Assembly (NCBI GenBank): GCA_018262775.1 | Contig: JADFDU010000013.1 | Span: 1 to 51,159, forward strand | Length of the DNA stretch: 51,159 bases | DNA from: Rhodocyclaceae bacterium | GTDB lineage: Bacteria > Pseudomonadota > Gammaproteobacteria > Burkholderiales > Rhodocyclaceae | Direction of reading: 5' to 3' | Shown here: in pieces, positions 1 to 6,260 of the stretch | Layout of the letters: each line of letters begins with the position of its first letter | How positions within the stretch are numbered: the first letter of the stretch is position 1 | Notes under the pieces: model-generated | Seen by the model: only the letters and a program-made list of their open reading frames with translations | Databases searched by the model: none | Told to the model about the DNA's origin: nothing | Position numbers and translations under genes: made by a program

Positions 1-37
1 ATCGCCTTCTCGTTCCCATCAGTTCCTCCTGAACACA

Positions 38-1291
38 TTATGCTAACGAATGTGTCCGGGAAATCGGGGGAAGGCCAGTATTACGAAGTAAGTGCAGTGC
101 TGCACGTACCACATCGCTTGTTCTCTCTTCTGCCAGTGGAGCAACAAACACTTCGCTCCCTAGCGTTTTCACACGGTCAAGGGATATTGCCTCCCACTTA
201 TTTCCTATAGCCAGTTCAAAGGCAGGGATTGCACGAAAAACCGCATCCCAAGCATTCACTGCTGAAGAGTACCGCACACTTCTAGGTACTGAGAGCCAAA
301 GGCTACCCCATTGTTTCTCAGTCCATTTGTTGAGGGCGCCCGCGGCAACAGCCTCAGAGAGTCGAGCCGCCATTGACTCCAGAATTGCGGGGTGGCAGTT
401 CCTAAGAAAACTTTCAACCTCAGTCTGAAACTGTCCCTCCACAAACCCTTCGCGGTTTAGGCGTGGCTTAAAATGCTTTGGGTCAACGTCTATGGAGCCC
501 GTGATCCCCCAGGCTTCCTTCACTTCGAATTCTTGAACGTATATTCCTCGATATAACACTGCGACTTTCGAAACGCCAGTCATGGCGTCCCAGCCGTTAG
601 GATCAGCAACAGGGCTCAGATGTGAGCGCTCGACCCATTCTGGATGCGTTAACTGCACAGGATAGTCTGGCCGATGAACCCCACCTTGAACCAGAGCCTC
701 GCCCTCGGGCAACACAAGACCGGATAGCCCATCTACGTCCCGGCACCAATGCACGAAACTGTCTAGAAGAATTTTAAAGGTAGCCTGATCACGCATCCAA
801 AGCGTGACATTGGTTCCTTGTGTCTCCTGCGTAGGTGTAGCTTCAGCGGCATCGCCTCCTGCGAGCATTCTGCGATTGAATGACAAACCAATGGGACTCG
901 TTCTGCCATCGAATGTTTGTAGATCGAAGGCATCACCAGCCATGAAATAGCTAATTACCCCAATTCCAAATTCACCAACAGAGTCTTTTTTCGCTTCAAC
1001 TGTGGCGGCTGACGCGCCGACCTTTGTGAATAGAGCGCTAACATCAATCTGGCTCATTCCGATGCCGTTATCGCCAACGATCACGGTAAGGTCGTCACGA
1101 TTGAATATCACTGTAATGTGTGGTTTGAGGCGAGTATCCATCTTCTGTCGCCTGCGCACCGCATCAATTGCATTGAGAACTGCCTCTCTGAGCGCTGCAC
1201 TCGGGTTGGAGTAGAAGCGGTCGCCAGTGAGAAGATTGAGTATCCTCTCTTGGTCAAGCGTGAATGACGGTGGCCATTTCTCTTCAGACAT
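38..1291 (-). CDS. Short Hsp90-like GHKL ATPase
   Basis: An ATPase of the GHKL fold resembling the N-terminal and part of the middle region of Hsp90/HtpG. Residues 34-48 (LREAVLNAIDAVRRR) match the Hsp90 helix with the catalytic Glu (E36), the metal-binding Asn (N40) and Asp43. Residues 74-79 read DNGIGM and 106-116 GEFGIGVISYF, the nucleotide-pocket and lid motifs. Residues about 235-290 (LYRGIYVQEFEV, then a PRLNREGF segment) recall the Hsp90 middle domain. At 417 residues it is far shorter than HtpG (about 630) and has no C-terminal dimerisation domain, so it is unlikely to be the housekeeping chaperone. GC is about 45-50% in sampled lines against about 65% in the next gene, suggesting transfer. 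It is transcribed leftward and ends 37 bases from the window edge, so operon partners would lie outside. The cellular role is unknown; a defence role is only a possibility. Confidence 0.75.
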   Translation of the reverse strand: MSEEKWPPSFTLDQERILNLLTGDRFYSNPSAALREAVLNAIDAVRRRQKMDTRLKPHITVIFNRDDLTVIVGDNGIGMSQIDVSALFTKVGASAATVEAKKDSVGEFGIGVISYFMAGDAFDLQTFDGRTSPIGLSFNRRMLAGGDAAEATPTQETQGTNVTLWMRDQATFKILLDSFVHWCRDVDGLSGLVLPEGEALVQGGVHRPDYPVQLTHPEWVERSHLSPVADPNGWDAMTGVSKVAVLYRGIYVQEFEVKEAWGITGSIDVDPKHFKPRLNREGFVEGQFQTEVESFLRNCHPAILESMAARLSEAVAAGALNKWTEKQWGSLWLSVPRSVRYSSAVNAWDAVFRAIPAFELAIGNKWEAISLDRVKTLGSEVFVAPLAEERTSDVVRAALHLLRNTGLPPISRTHSLA

Positions 1292-1631
1292 GGATGTATT
1301 AAGTCAACTTACTCACGTACTTCGAGGTTCGCTGAATTACTTTCTTTGAATAGTCGTATGCTGTCATTTTGCTTTCTAATCTGTTGAAAGGCAATGCCAC
1401 AAGCATGCTGATAGGTAATGTATGGGGATTGTATCTGTATGCCATTGGCGGGGGAAAGCCGACCTCTCAGCAATCATTCACACTACTTCAAAGCGACTAT
1501 TTTTCTATGTGGACTCTAACGTGTAAGCCACAATGGAGAGTGACTATGCGATTCTATTCTTTCCGGAGGAAGCGCCCAGTCCATCACATCGTTGAAGGCG
1601 CACACTGCGTTTAAATATTCAGGATTGCCCG
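1292..1631. other. Intergenic, AT-richer, no supported gene
   Basis: Divergent spacer of 340 bp between the Hsp90-like gene and the exporter gene. Base composition is closer to the left-hand gene than to the right. An 81-codon open frame at 1369-1614 has no recognisable features. The segment must hold promoters for both flanking genes, but I see no convincing -35/-10 pair or palindrome. Confidence 0.5.
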
Positions 1632-2477
1632 ATGACCTCCGCCCGAACCATCCTACTGACCACCCTCACCATGTTTGCCTTTGCCGGCAACTCGGTGTTG
1701 TGCCGCATTGCGCTGAGGGAGACGGGCACCGATGCGGCGAACTTTACCACTATACGGCTGGCGTCTGGGGCGGTGGTGCTGTGGCTGATCGTGCGGTTCT
1801 ATCGCCAGTTGCAGGCGGGCGAGGGCAACTGGATGTCGGCGCTGATGCTGTTCGCCTACGCCGCCGGCTTTTCCTTCGCGTATTTGAGTTTGACGACGGC
1901 GACGGGCGCGCTGCTGCTCTTCGGCGCGGTGCAGGCGACGATGATTTGCTACGGCTTGTGGCGCGGCGAACGCTTCGGCGCGTGGCAATGGGTCGGCCTC
2001 GCGCTTGCCGTCGGCGGGCTGGTCGGCCTGCTGCTGCCGGGGCTGTCGGCGCCGCCGCTGTTCGGCGCGGCGCTGATGCTGATGGCGGGCGCGGCGTGGG
2101 GCGTGTATTCGATCCGCGGCAGGGGGGCGGGCGACGCCACGCGCGTGACGGCGGGCAACTTCCTGCGCGCGGTGCCCTTCGCTATCGTGCTGAGCCTGCT
2201 GCCGCTCGCCGACGCCCGCATGGATGCGGCGGGCGTCGGCTACGCGCTGGCCTCCGGGGCGATCACCTCCGGGCTCGGCTACGCCATCTGGTACACCGTG
2301 CTGCCCATGTTGAAGTCGACGAGCGCGGCGACCGTGCAGTTGAGCGTGCCGGTGATCGCGGCGCTGGGCGGCATCGTCTTCCTCGGCGAGGCGGTGACGC
2401 TGCGCTTCGTGCTGGCCTCCATTGCCATCCTCGGCGGCATCGCGCTGGTGATTCGCGCGCCGTCCCGCAGGGGCTGA
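1632..2477 (+). CDS. EamA/DMT family transporter
   Basis: A 281-residue inner-membrane protein of the drug/metabolite transporter superfamily, with two EamA repeats and about ten hydrophobic helices. The first repeat covers residues 1-135 (FAFAGNSVLCRIALRE at the start, then a TTATGALLLFGAVQ stretch typical of helix 4). The second covers about 140-275 and ends in the usual short basic tail. Members export amino acids, nucleosides or other small metabolites; the substrate cannot be read from sequence. The ATG at 1632 has AGGA about seven bases upstream. The stop codon lies inside a copy of the dispersed CTGACTTT motif (2474-2481). It has no obvious operon partner. Confidence 0.88.
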   Translation: MTSARTILLTTLTMFAFAGNSVLCRIALRETGTDAANFTTIRLASGAVVLWLIVRFYRQLQAGEGNWMSALMLFAYAAGFSFAYLSLTTATGALLLFGAVQATMICYGLWRGERFGAWQWVGLALAVGGLVGLLLPGLSAPPLFGAALMLMAGAAWGVYSIRGRGAGDATRVTAGNFLRAVPFAIVLSLLPLADARMDAAGVGYALASGAITSGLGYAIWYTVLPMLKSTSAATVQLSVPVIAALGGIVFLGEAVTLRFVLASIAILGGIALVIRAPSRRG

Positions 2478-2497
2478 CTTTCCCGCTCATCTCAACG

Positions 2498-2543
2498 CTC
2501 TCCCCGCCCCACAGGGATTTCCTTCGGTCACAAGCGGGGAGAG
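2498..2543. repeat. CTCTCCCC dispersed repeat hairpin
   Basis: Perfect 10-bp inverted repeat, CTCTCCCCGC (2498-2507) and GCGGGGAGAG (2534-2543), between the exporter gene and the higBA promoter. It belongs to the family of CTCTCC-type palindromes seen also at 6177-6202 and inside waaA near 48280. There is no T-run, so a simple intrinsic terminator is not supported. Confidence 0.7.
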
Positions 2544-2580
2544 GACGAGGGTGAGGAGTAGAGCGTTCAGATTCTATGGC

Positions 2581-2610
2581 TTGACACATGTATAGCATAG
2601 CTATACATTC
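2581..2610 (+). promoter_or_regulatory. Promoter and operator of higBA
   Basis: A consensus -35 TTGACA lies at 2581-2586 and a TATACA/TACATT -10 at about 2602-2609. The -10 overlaps a perfect inverted repeat, TGTATAGC-N3-GCTATACA (2589-2607). A palindrome over the core promoter just before a toxin-antitoxin pair is the expected autoregulatory operator bound by the HigA antitoxin. Confidence 0.8.
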
Positions 2611-2617
2611 ACCATGA

Positions 2618-2896
2618 ATGATCAAAACCTTTCGCCACAAGGGCCTTGAAGCGTTCTTCAGGTCCGGCAGCAAGGCAGGGATACAGGCCGCCCATGCCAA
2701 GCGATTGCGGCTGCAACTTGCCGCACTCGACGGGGCTGTTTCTCCCAAAGGCATGAATCTGCCAGGTTGGCGGCTTCATCCACTTGCCGGCGATCTGACG
2801 GGCCATTGGGCAGTTTGGGTCAGCGGCAACTGGCGCATGACTTTTCGGTTCGAAGGCGTTGACGCAGTGTTGGTTGATTATCGGGATTACCACTGA
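2618..2896 (+). CDS. higB: HigB-like toxin (RelE/ParE fold)
   Basis: A 92-residue type II toxin of the RelE superfamily, HigB subgroup, expected to be a ribosome-dependent mRNA endonuclease. The N-terminus MIKTFRHKGLEAFF followed by GSKAGIQAAHAKRLRLQL is the standard HigB opening. The end (WRMTFRFEGVDAVLVDYRDYH) carries the conserved core strand and terminal His. The length is normal for the family. The ATG at 2618 matches the family start; an out-of-frame ATG sits at 2614. It is followed after two bases by its antitoxin gene; toxin-first order is usual for hig loci. An operator lies immediately upstream. Confidence 0.92.
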   Translation: MIKTFRHKGLEAFFRSGSKAGIQAAHAKRLRLQLAALDGAVSPKGMNLPGWRLHPLAGDLTGHWAVWVSGNWRMTFRFEGVDAVLVDYRDYH

Positions 2897-2898
2897 CC

Positions 2899-3198
2899 AT
2901 GACTCGAATGCACAACCCGCCCCACCCGGGCGAAGTACTCAAGGACGGCGTGTTCTCTGAGGGCACGGTGACCGTCACCGAAGCTGCCGCGGCGCTTGGC
3001 GTCACGCGCGTGGCCTTGTCCCGCGTGCTCAACGCCAGGGCTGCCATCAGCGCAGAAATGGCGGTCCGCCTCGGCAAGTGGCTGGGCACCAGTTCCGAGA
3101 TGTGGATCAACATGCAGGCACAGCACGACCTGTGGAAGGCGGAGCAGGCGCTCAAGCGCCAGGTGGCAAAAATTTCGCCCATCAAGCGCGCGGCCTGA
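2899..3198 (+). CDS. higA: HigA-like antitoxin (XRE helix-turn-helix)
   Basis: A 99-residue antitoxin and autorepressor, partner of the upstream toxin. It opens with the HigA signature HPGEVLKDGVF, and the helix-turn-helix spans about residues 24-55 (VTEAAAALGVTRVALSRVLNA). The following region (ISAEMAVRLGKWLGTSSEMW) is typical of HigA. It should neutralise the toxin and bind the palindrome at 2589-2607. The gene starts two bases after the toxin stop, so translation is probably coupled. A CTGACTTT motif lies 28 bases downstream. Confidence 0.92.
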   Translation: MTRMHNPPHPGEVLKDGVFSEGTVTVTEAAAALGVTRVALSRVLNARAAISAEMAVRLGKWLGTSSEMWINMQAQHDLWKAEQALKRQVAKISPIKRAA

Positions 3199-3278
3199 CC
3201 TGTTCCACTGCCCGTCCCGCAGCGACTGACTTTCCCGCTATGATTGCCTCGGAGAGACGTTATAGCTTGGAGCAATCA

Positions 3279-3800
3279 ATGACTGTCGAACTGGATTTTT
3301 CGAAACTGAATCTGCAGGACGCGCTCGACCTGGCCGTCCTCATCGAAGTGGAGGCGGAGGAGCGTTATGCATGGTTCGCCGACATGCTCGGTGAAAACTA
3401 CCCGGGGGATGCGGGGGATTTCTTTGCCATGATGGCGCGCAACGAGAAGCGCCACGGAGACGAACTGGCCGCGCGTCGGCGCGCGTTCTTCGGCGATGCG
3501 CCTTCGCGCGTGACGGCGGACATGATCGAGGATGTCGAGGCGCCGGGCACCGGGACGCCCCGGCCCCACATGTCGCCGCGGCATGCCCTGGAAGTGGCGA
3601 TGCAATCCGAGATCAAGGCCTACGAGTTCTTCGACCAGGCCCTGCCGGGCATCACCGACCCCGCCGTGCGCGAGTTGTTCGAGGATCTGCGTGAAGAGGA
3701 GCGGATCCACCAGGGGCTGCTGGAAAAACAGAAGGCCAAGTATCCCGACACGATGGAACCGGATGTGGCGCCGGAGGACATCGACACCCCCGCGTTGTAG
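3279..3800 (+). CDS. Ferritin-like diiron protein (rubrerythrin-like)
   Basis: A 173-residue four-helix protein with two ferritin-type half-sites. Candidate iron ligands are E27 (EVEAEERY), the E56-x2-H59 pair (RNEKRH), E111 (AMQSEIKAYEFF), and the E141-x2-H144 pair (REEERIH). This Glu...ExxH...Glu...ExxH pattern is that of rubrerythrin/ferritin-like domains. There is no rubredoxin CxxC domain, so it would be an 'erythrin'-type protein: possibly a peroxide reductase or iron-handling protein, not specified by sequence. Start ATG 3279 has GGAG at 3269-3272; an in-frame ATG at 3240 is possible but lacks a good ribosome-binding site. The gene lies between two toxin-antitoxin modules. Confidence 0.85.
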   Translation: MTVELDFSKLNLQDALDLAVLIEVEAEERYAWFADMLGENYPGDAGDFFAMMARNEKRHGDELAARRRAFFGDAPSRVTADMIEDVEAPGTGTPRPHMSPRHALEVAMQSEIKAYEFFDQALPGITDPAVRELFEDLREEERIHQGLLEKQKAKYPDTMEPDVAPEDIDTPAL

Positions 3801-3819
3801 CGTCCGGCTGCCGGGGCGA

Positions 3820-3852
3820 ACGGCGAGGGCGCAAATGTCGCCCCCTCGCCGT
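3820..3852. other. GC-rich hairpin after ferritin-like gene
   Basis: A strong stem of ACGGCGAGGG (3820-3829) with CCCTCGCCGT (3843-3852) lies 20 bases past the stop codon. No T-run follows, so it may be a 3' stabiliser or a repeat remnant rather than a full intrinsic terminator. Confidence 0.5.
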
Positions 3853-3884
3853 CCTGCAGCGGCTAACTTTCCCCCTTGCCGGCA

Positions 3885-3902
3885 TGTAGCTTAAAAGCTA
3901 CA
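3885..3902 (+). promoter_or_regulatory. Operator palindrome of second HigBA-like pair
   Basis: Perfect inverted repeat TGTAGCTT-AA-AAGCTACA lies seven bases before the toxin start codon. Its position and symmetry match an antitoxin-bound autoregulatory operator. It differs in sequence from the operator of the first hig pair (2589-2607), so the two modules are probably insulated from each other. Confidence 0.75.
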
Positions 3903-3909
3903 ATAGCCC

Positions 3910-4233
3910 ATGATTGAAGTATTCCGCTACGTGACCGAGTCGGGACGCGAACCGGTGACGGAGTGGCTCCAGTCTCTGCAGGACAAGCGGGCGCAAGCCA
4001 AGATCCGTGTCCGCCTGAAGCGTCTGGAGGCGGGCATGTTCGGCGATTGCGAGCCGGTTGGCGACGGCGTGCTTGAGTTGCGCGAGCACCTGGGGGCGGG
4101 ATACCGGGTGTATTTCAGCCGGCAAGGCAAGGCCATCGTGATCCTGCTATGCGGCGGCAGCAAGAAAACCCAGTCGTCGGACATCAAGACAGCCAAGCAG
4201 TTTTGGGCTGACTGGAAACGGAGGCAGACATGA
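3910..4233 (+). CDS. RelE/HigB-type addiction-module toxin (Gp49-like)
   Basis: A 107-residue toxin of the phage Gp49/HigB-like branch of the RelE superfamily ('addiction module killer protein'). Diagnostic stretches are the opening MIEVFRYVTESGREPVTEWL, the central RLKRLEAGMFGDCEPVGDGVLELR, and YRVYFSRQGKAIVILLCGGSKKTQ with the basic KTQSSDI segment common to this group. It is expected to cleave translated mRNA. The last four bases (4230-4233) overlap the antitoxin start in an ATGA junction, so the pair is translationally coupled. Confidence 0.9.
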   Translation: MIEVFRYVTESGREPVTEWLQSLQDKRAQAKIRVRLKRLEAGMFGDCEPVGDGVLELREHLGAGYRVYFSRQGKAIVILLCGGSKKTQSSDIKTAKQFWADWKRRQT

Positions 4234-4562
4234 ACAGAAAGGTGAAAGCGGCGGTTGCACACCACGTGAGCGAAGTCGCAGAACTGCGCGCGGACCGCGA
4301 CCTCGCGGTGGAATATCTCAAGGCGGCGATGGAATCCCTCGACGATCCGGATGATCGCGCGGCCGGGTTGCTCGCCCTGCGCACGATCGCTGAAGCCTAC
4401 GGCGGCCTCGGCGCGGTTGCGGCCGAAGCGGGCATCAGCCGGGAGTCGCTTTACCGTGCTCTGTCCGCCAAAGGCAATCCGACCCTGAAAACCATCCTTG
4501 CCGTCCTCAAGGCCGTCGGCATGCGGCTCTCGGTGGAGCCCGGCGAGCGCCTGGCCGCCTGA
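4230..4562 (+). CDS. HigA-type antitoxin of the second pair
   Basis: A 110-residue putative addiction-module antidote protein with a C-terminal helix-turn-helix. The region AVEYLKAAMESLDDP is typical of this antitoxin family. The DNA-binding part is about residues 58-90 (GGLGAVAAEAGISRESLYRALSAKGNPTLKTI). It should bind the upstream palindrome at 3885-3902 and the toxin encoded just before it. A copy of GCAGCGACTGACTTTTGC lies 25 bases after the gene. Confidence 0.9.
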   Translation: MNRKVKAAVAHHVSEVAELRADRDLAVEYLKAAMESLDDPDDRAAGLLALRTIAEAYGGLGAVAAEAGISRESLYRALSAKGNPTLKTILAVLKAVGMRLSVEPGERLAA

Positions 4563-4610
4563 CGGCTGATCGCTTCCGCCGTATCGCAGCGACTGACTTT
4601 TGCTTGTCTT

Positions 4611-4685
4611 GTCATTCCGGGCGCCCCGGCTGGGGCGACCCGGAATCCAGTCGTTGTTGTGGATTCCCGCTTGCGCGGGAATGAC
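4611..4685. repeat. Inverted doublet of ATTCCCGC-type palindromes
   Basis: Two hairpins in opposite orientation separated by a short spacer. The left one (4611-4650) runs from GTCATTCCGGG to CCCGGAATCCAG with an enlarged GC-rich loop. The right one (4660-4685) runs from TGGATTCCCGC to GCGGGAATGAC. It has the same doublet architecture as 22100-22172, 23923-24283 and 30266-30334. It lies just past the 3' end of the Spy-like gene and the second hig pair, which converge here. Confidence 0.85.
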
Positions 4686-4695
4686 GGGGGCTTGC

Positions 4696-5256
4696 TTAGC
4701 GCGGGCCGCCCATGCCACCTACGCCACCTCCGCCACCCATGCCACCCATGCCACCCATCTGACCACGCGAACCGTGCTCGCCGCGTCCGCCGTGTTTGCC
4801 GTGGCGGCCGCCCATCGGGTGGCGCGTCATGTCGGCGAGGGTCTTGGCCTGCTCGGGCGTCAGCGCGCTTTGCAGCTTGGCCGTGGCGTCGGCGAGGGTG
4901 GTGAGCTTCGTCGCCATCTGTGCGGCCCTGTCGGCACGATGGCGCATCAGCGTAGCGGCGTCGGCGTCCTTCGCCGGCGGCGTCGGCCGGGCGTCGAACA
5001 TCCCCTGGTACACCTTGGCATAGGTCTGCCAGGCGTCCTGCTGCGAGGCCTTGATCTCCAGGCGTTCGGCCATCTTGTCGAGGCGCGCCTGCATGCGGGA
5101 TTGCATGCGCTGCTGCATCTGCGCCTGCATCTCCGGCGTCATTTCGCGCGCGCCGGGGCCGGGGCCAGGGGCGGCCGAGGCGGGGACGGCGGCGGCGAGG
5201 GCAAGGCCGGCGGCGAAGAGGGCGGTGGTGAGCTTGTTGCGGGTAATCGATTTCAT
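4696..5256 (-). CDS. Spy/CpxP-like periplasmic LTXXQ protein
   Basis: A 186-residue exported protein. Residues 1-28 form a Sec signal peptide with an A-x-A cleavage site before APGPG. The mature part is helical and rich in Met, Gln and Arg (EMTPEMQAQMQQRMQSRMQ) and contains the family LTPEQ motif near residue 133. Such proteins are periplasmic chaperones or stress/metal sensors. The tail is low-complexity His-Gly-Met (GRHGKHGGRGEHGS, then GGMGG repeats) and could bind metal. The tail is encoded by a short tandem GGTGGCAT-type array. It is divergent from the two-component system at 5414-7664, so is probably part of its regulon. Confidence 0.8.
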   Translation of the reverse strand: MKSITRNKLTTALFAAGLALAAAVPASAAPGPGPGAREMTPEMQAQMQQRMQSRMQARLDKMAERLEIKASQQDAWQTYAKVYQGMFDARPTPPAKDADAATLMRHRADRAAQMATKLTTLADATAKLQSALTPEQAKTLADMTRHPMGGRHGKHGGRGEHGSRGQMGGMGGMGGGGGVGGMGGPR

Positions 5257-5338
5257 GTGAGTCTCCGTGTGGTTGAGGTACGGTGCCCATTAAACACGCC
5301 GTGTGTAACGGGCATTTTTCATCTACCGGTGGTTTTGT

Positions 5339-5358
5339 TAACGCTTTGTAACGCTTTG
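5339..5358. promoter_or_regulatory. Tandem 10-bp direct repeat, candidate response-regulator site
   Basis: TAACGCTTTG occurs twice with no gap (5339-5348 and 5349-5358), 56 bases before the response-regulator start, in the divergent spacer. OmpR/PhoB-class regulators bind tandem direct repeats with a period near 10-11 bp, so this is a plausible autoregulatory site serving both directions. Confidence 0.5.
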
Positions 5359-5413
5359 TCGAAGGTCGCTCACAATTGCGCCGCGGCGGCTGCGGCGCAC
5401 TACACTAGCGCCC

Positions 5414-6151
5414 ATGAACAAGCGAATCCTCATTGTCGATGACGATCCCGAGCTGCGCGAACTGCTGCGCGGCTACCTGGGCGATAACGGTTATGCGGTG
5501 GATGCAGCGGCGGACGGCGCCGCCATGCGGCGGATGATGGCCGCCGCCATGCCGGACCTGGTGATCCTCGATCTCATGCTGCCGGGCGAGGACGGCCTCG
5601 TGCTGTGCCGCGAGCTGCGCGCCGGCTCCGCTATCCCTGCCACCCCTGCCACCTCTGCGTTGCCGATCCTCATGCTCACCGCGCGCGGCGAGGACACCGA
5701 CCGCATCGTCGGCCTGGAGATGGGCGCCGACGACTACCTGCCGAAACCCTTCAACCCGCGCGAGTTGCTGGCGCGCATCCGCAGCATCCTGCGTCGTTCC
5801 GGCGAGAACGCCGTGCGCGAGGCACCGGCGCGGGCGCTGTCGTTTGCCGGCTGGACGCTCGACCTCGGCGCGCGCCACCTTGTCGGCGCGGATGGTGTCG
5901 TCGTGGCGATCTCGAGCGGCGAGTTCAAGCTGCTGCGCGCCTTCGCCGAGAATCCGTTCAGCGTGCTCTCGCGCGATCAGTTGATGGATGTGCTGGCCGG
6001 GCGCGAGGCCGGCCCCTTCGACCGCAGCGTGGATGTCATGGTGCATCGCCTGCGCCGCCGCCTGGGCGACGACGCGCGCGAGCCGGCGCTGATCAAGACG
6101 GTGCGCAGCGAGGGTTACCTGCTGGCGGCGGACGTGGAGCGGAAAGCGTGA
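5414..6151 (+). CDS. OmpR-family response regulator
   Basis: A 245-residue two-component response regulator. The receiver domain (residues 3-120) has the acidic pocket D9-D10-D11, phospho-acceptor D53 (LVILDLMLPGEDG), the LMLTARGE Thr and the YLPKPF Lys. The C-terminal winged helix (about 145-240) contains SGEFKLLRAFAENPFSVLSRDQLMD and RSVDVMVHRLRRRLGDD, as in OmpR. An unusual insertion of about 12 residues (GSAIPATPATSA) in the receiver is encoded by a short tandem CCTGCCACC array. The kinase gene follows after 109 bases holding a repeat. Confidence 0.93.
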   Translation: MNKRILIVDDDPELRELLRGYLGDNGYAVDAAADGAAMRRMMAAAMPDLVILDLMLPGEDGLVLCRELRAGSAIPATPATSALPILMLTARGEDTDRIVGLEMGADDYLPKPFNPRELLARIRSILRRSGENAVREAPARALSFAGWTLDLGARHLVGADGVVVAISSGEFKLLRAFAENPFSVLSRDQLMDVLAGREAGPFDRSVDVMVHRLRRRLGDDAREPALIKTVRSEGYLLAADVERKA

Positions 6152-6176
6152 GCTTGCGCCTTCCCCTCTCCCCCGG

Positions 6177-6202
6177 CCCCTCTCCCGCATGCGGGAGAGG
6201 GG
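6177..6202. repeat. CCCCTCTCCCGC palindrome between regulator and kinase genes
   Basis: A perfect 26-bp palindrome (CCCCTCTCCCGCA and its complement), followed to about 6250 by related CCCTTGAGGGAGAGGG sequence. It is a CTCTCC-family dispersed repeat in the response regulator-kinase spacer (6152-6260). A stable hairpin here could lower kinase expression relative to the regulator. Confidence 0.7.
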
Positions 6203-6260
6203 AGTGGCGCTCCCTTTCCCTTGAGGGAGAGGGCTGGGGAGAGGGTGAAAGGGAGGTGAG

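Noticed and set aside
1369..1614. 81-codon open frame between the Hsp90-like gene and the exporter
   Set aside because: No ribosome-binding site, no recognisable sequence, and overlap with the region that must hold promoters.
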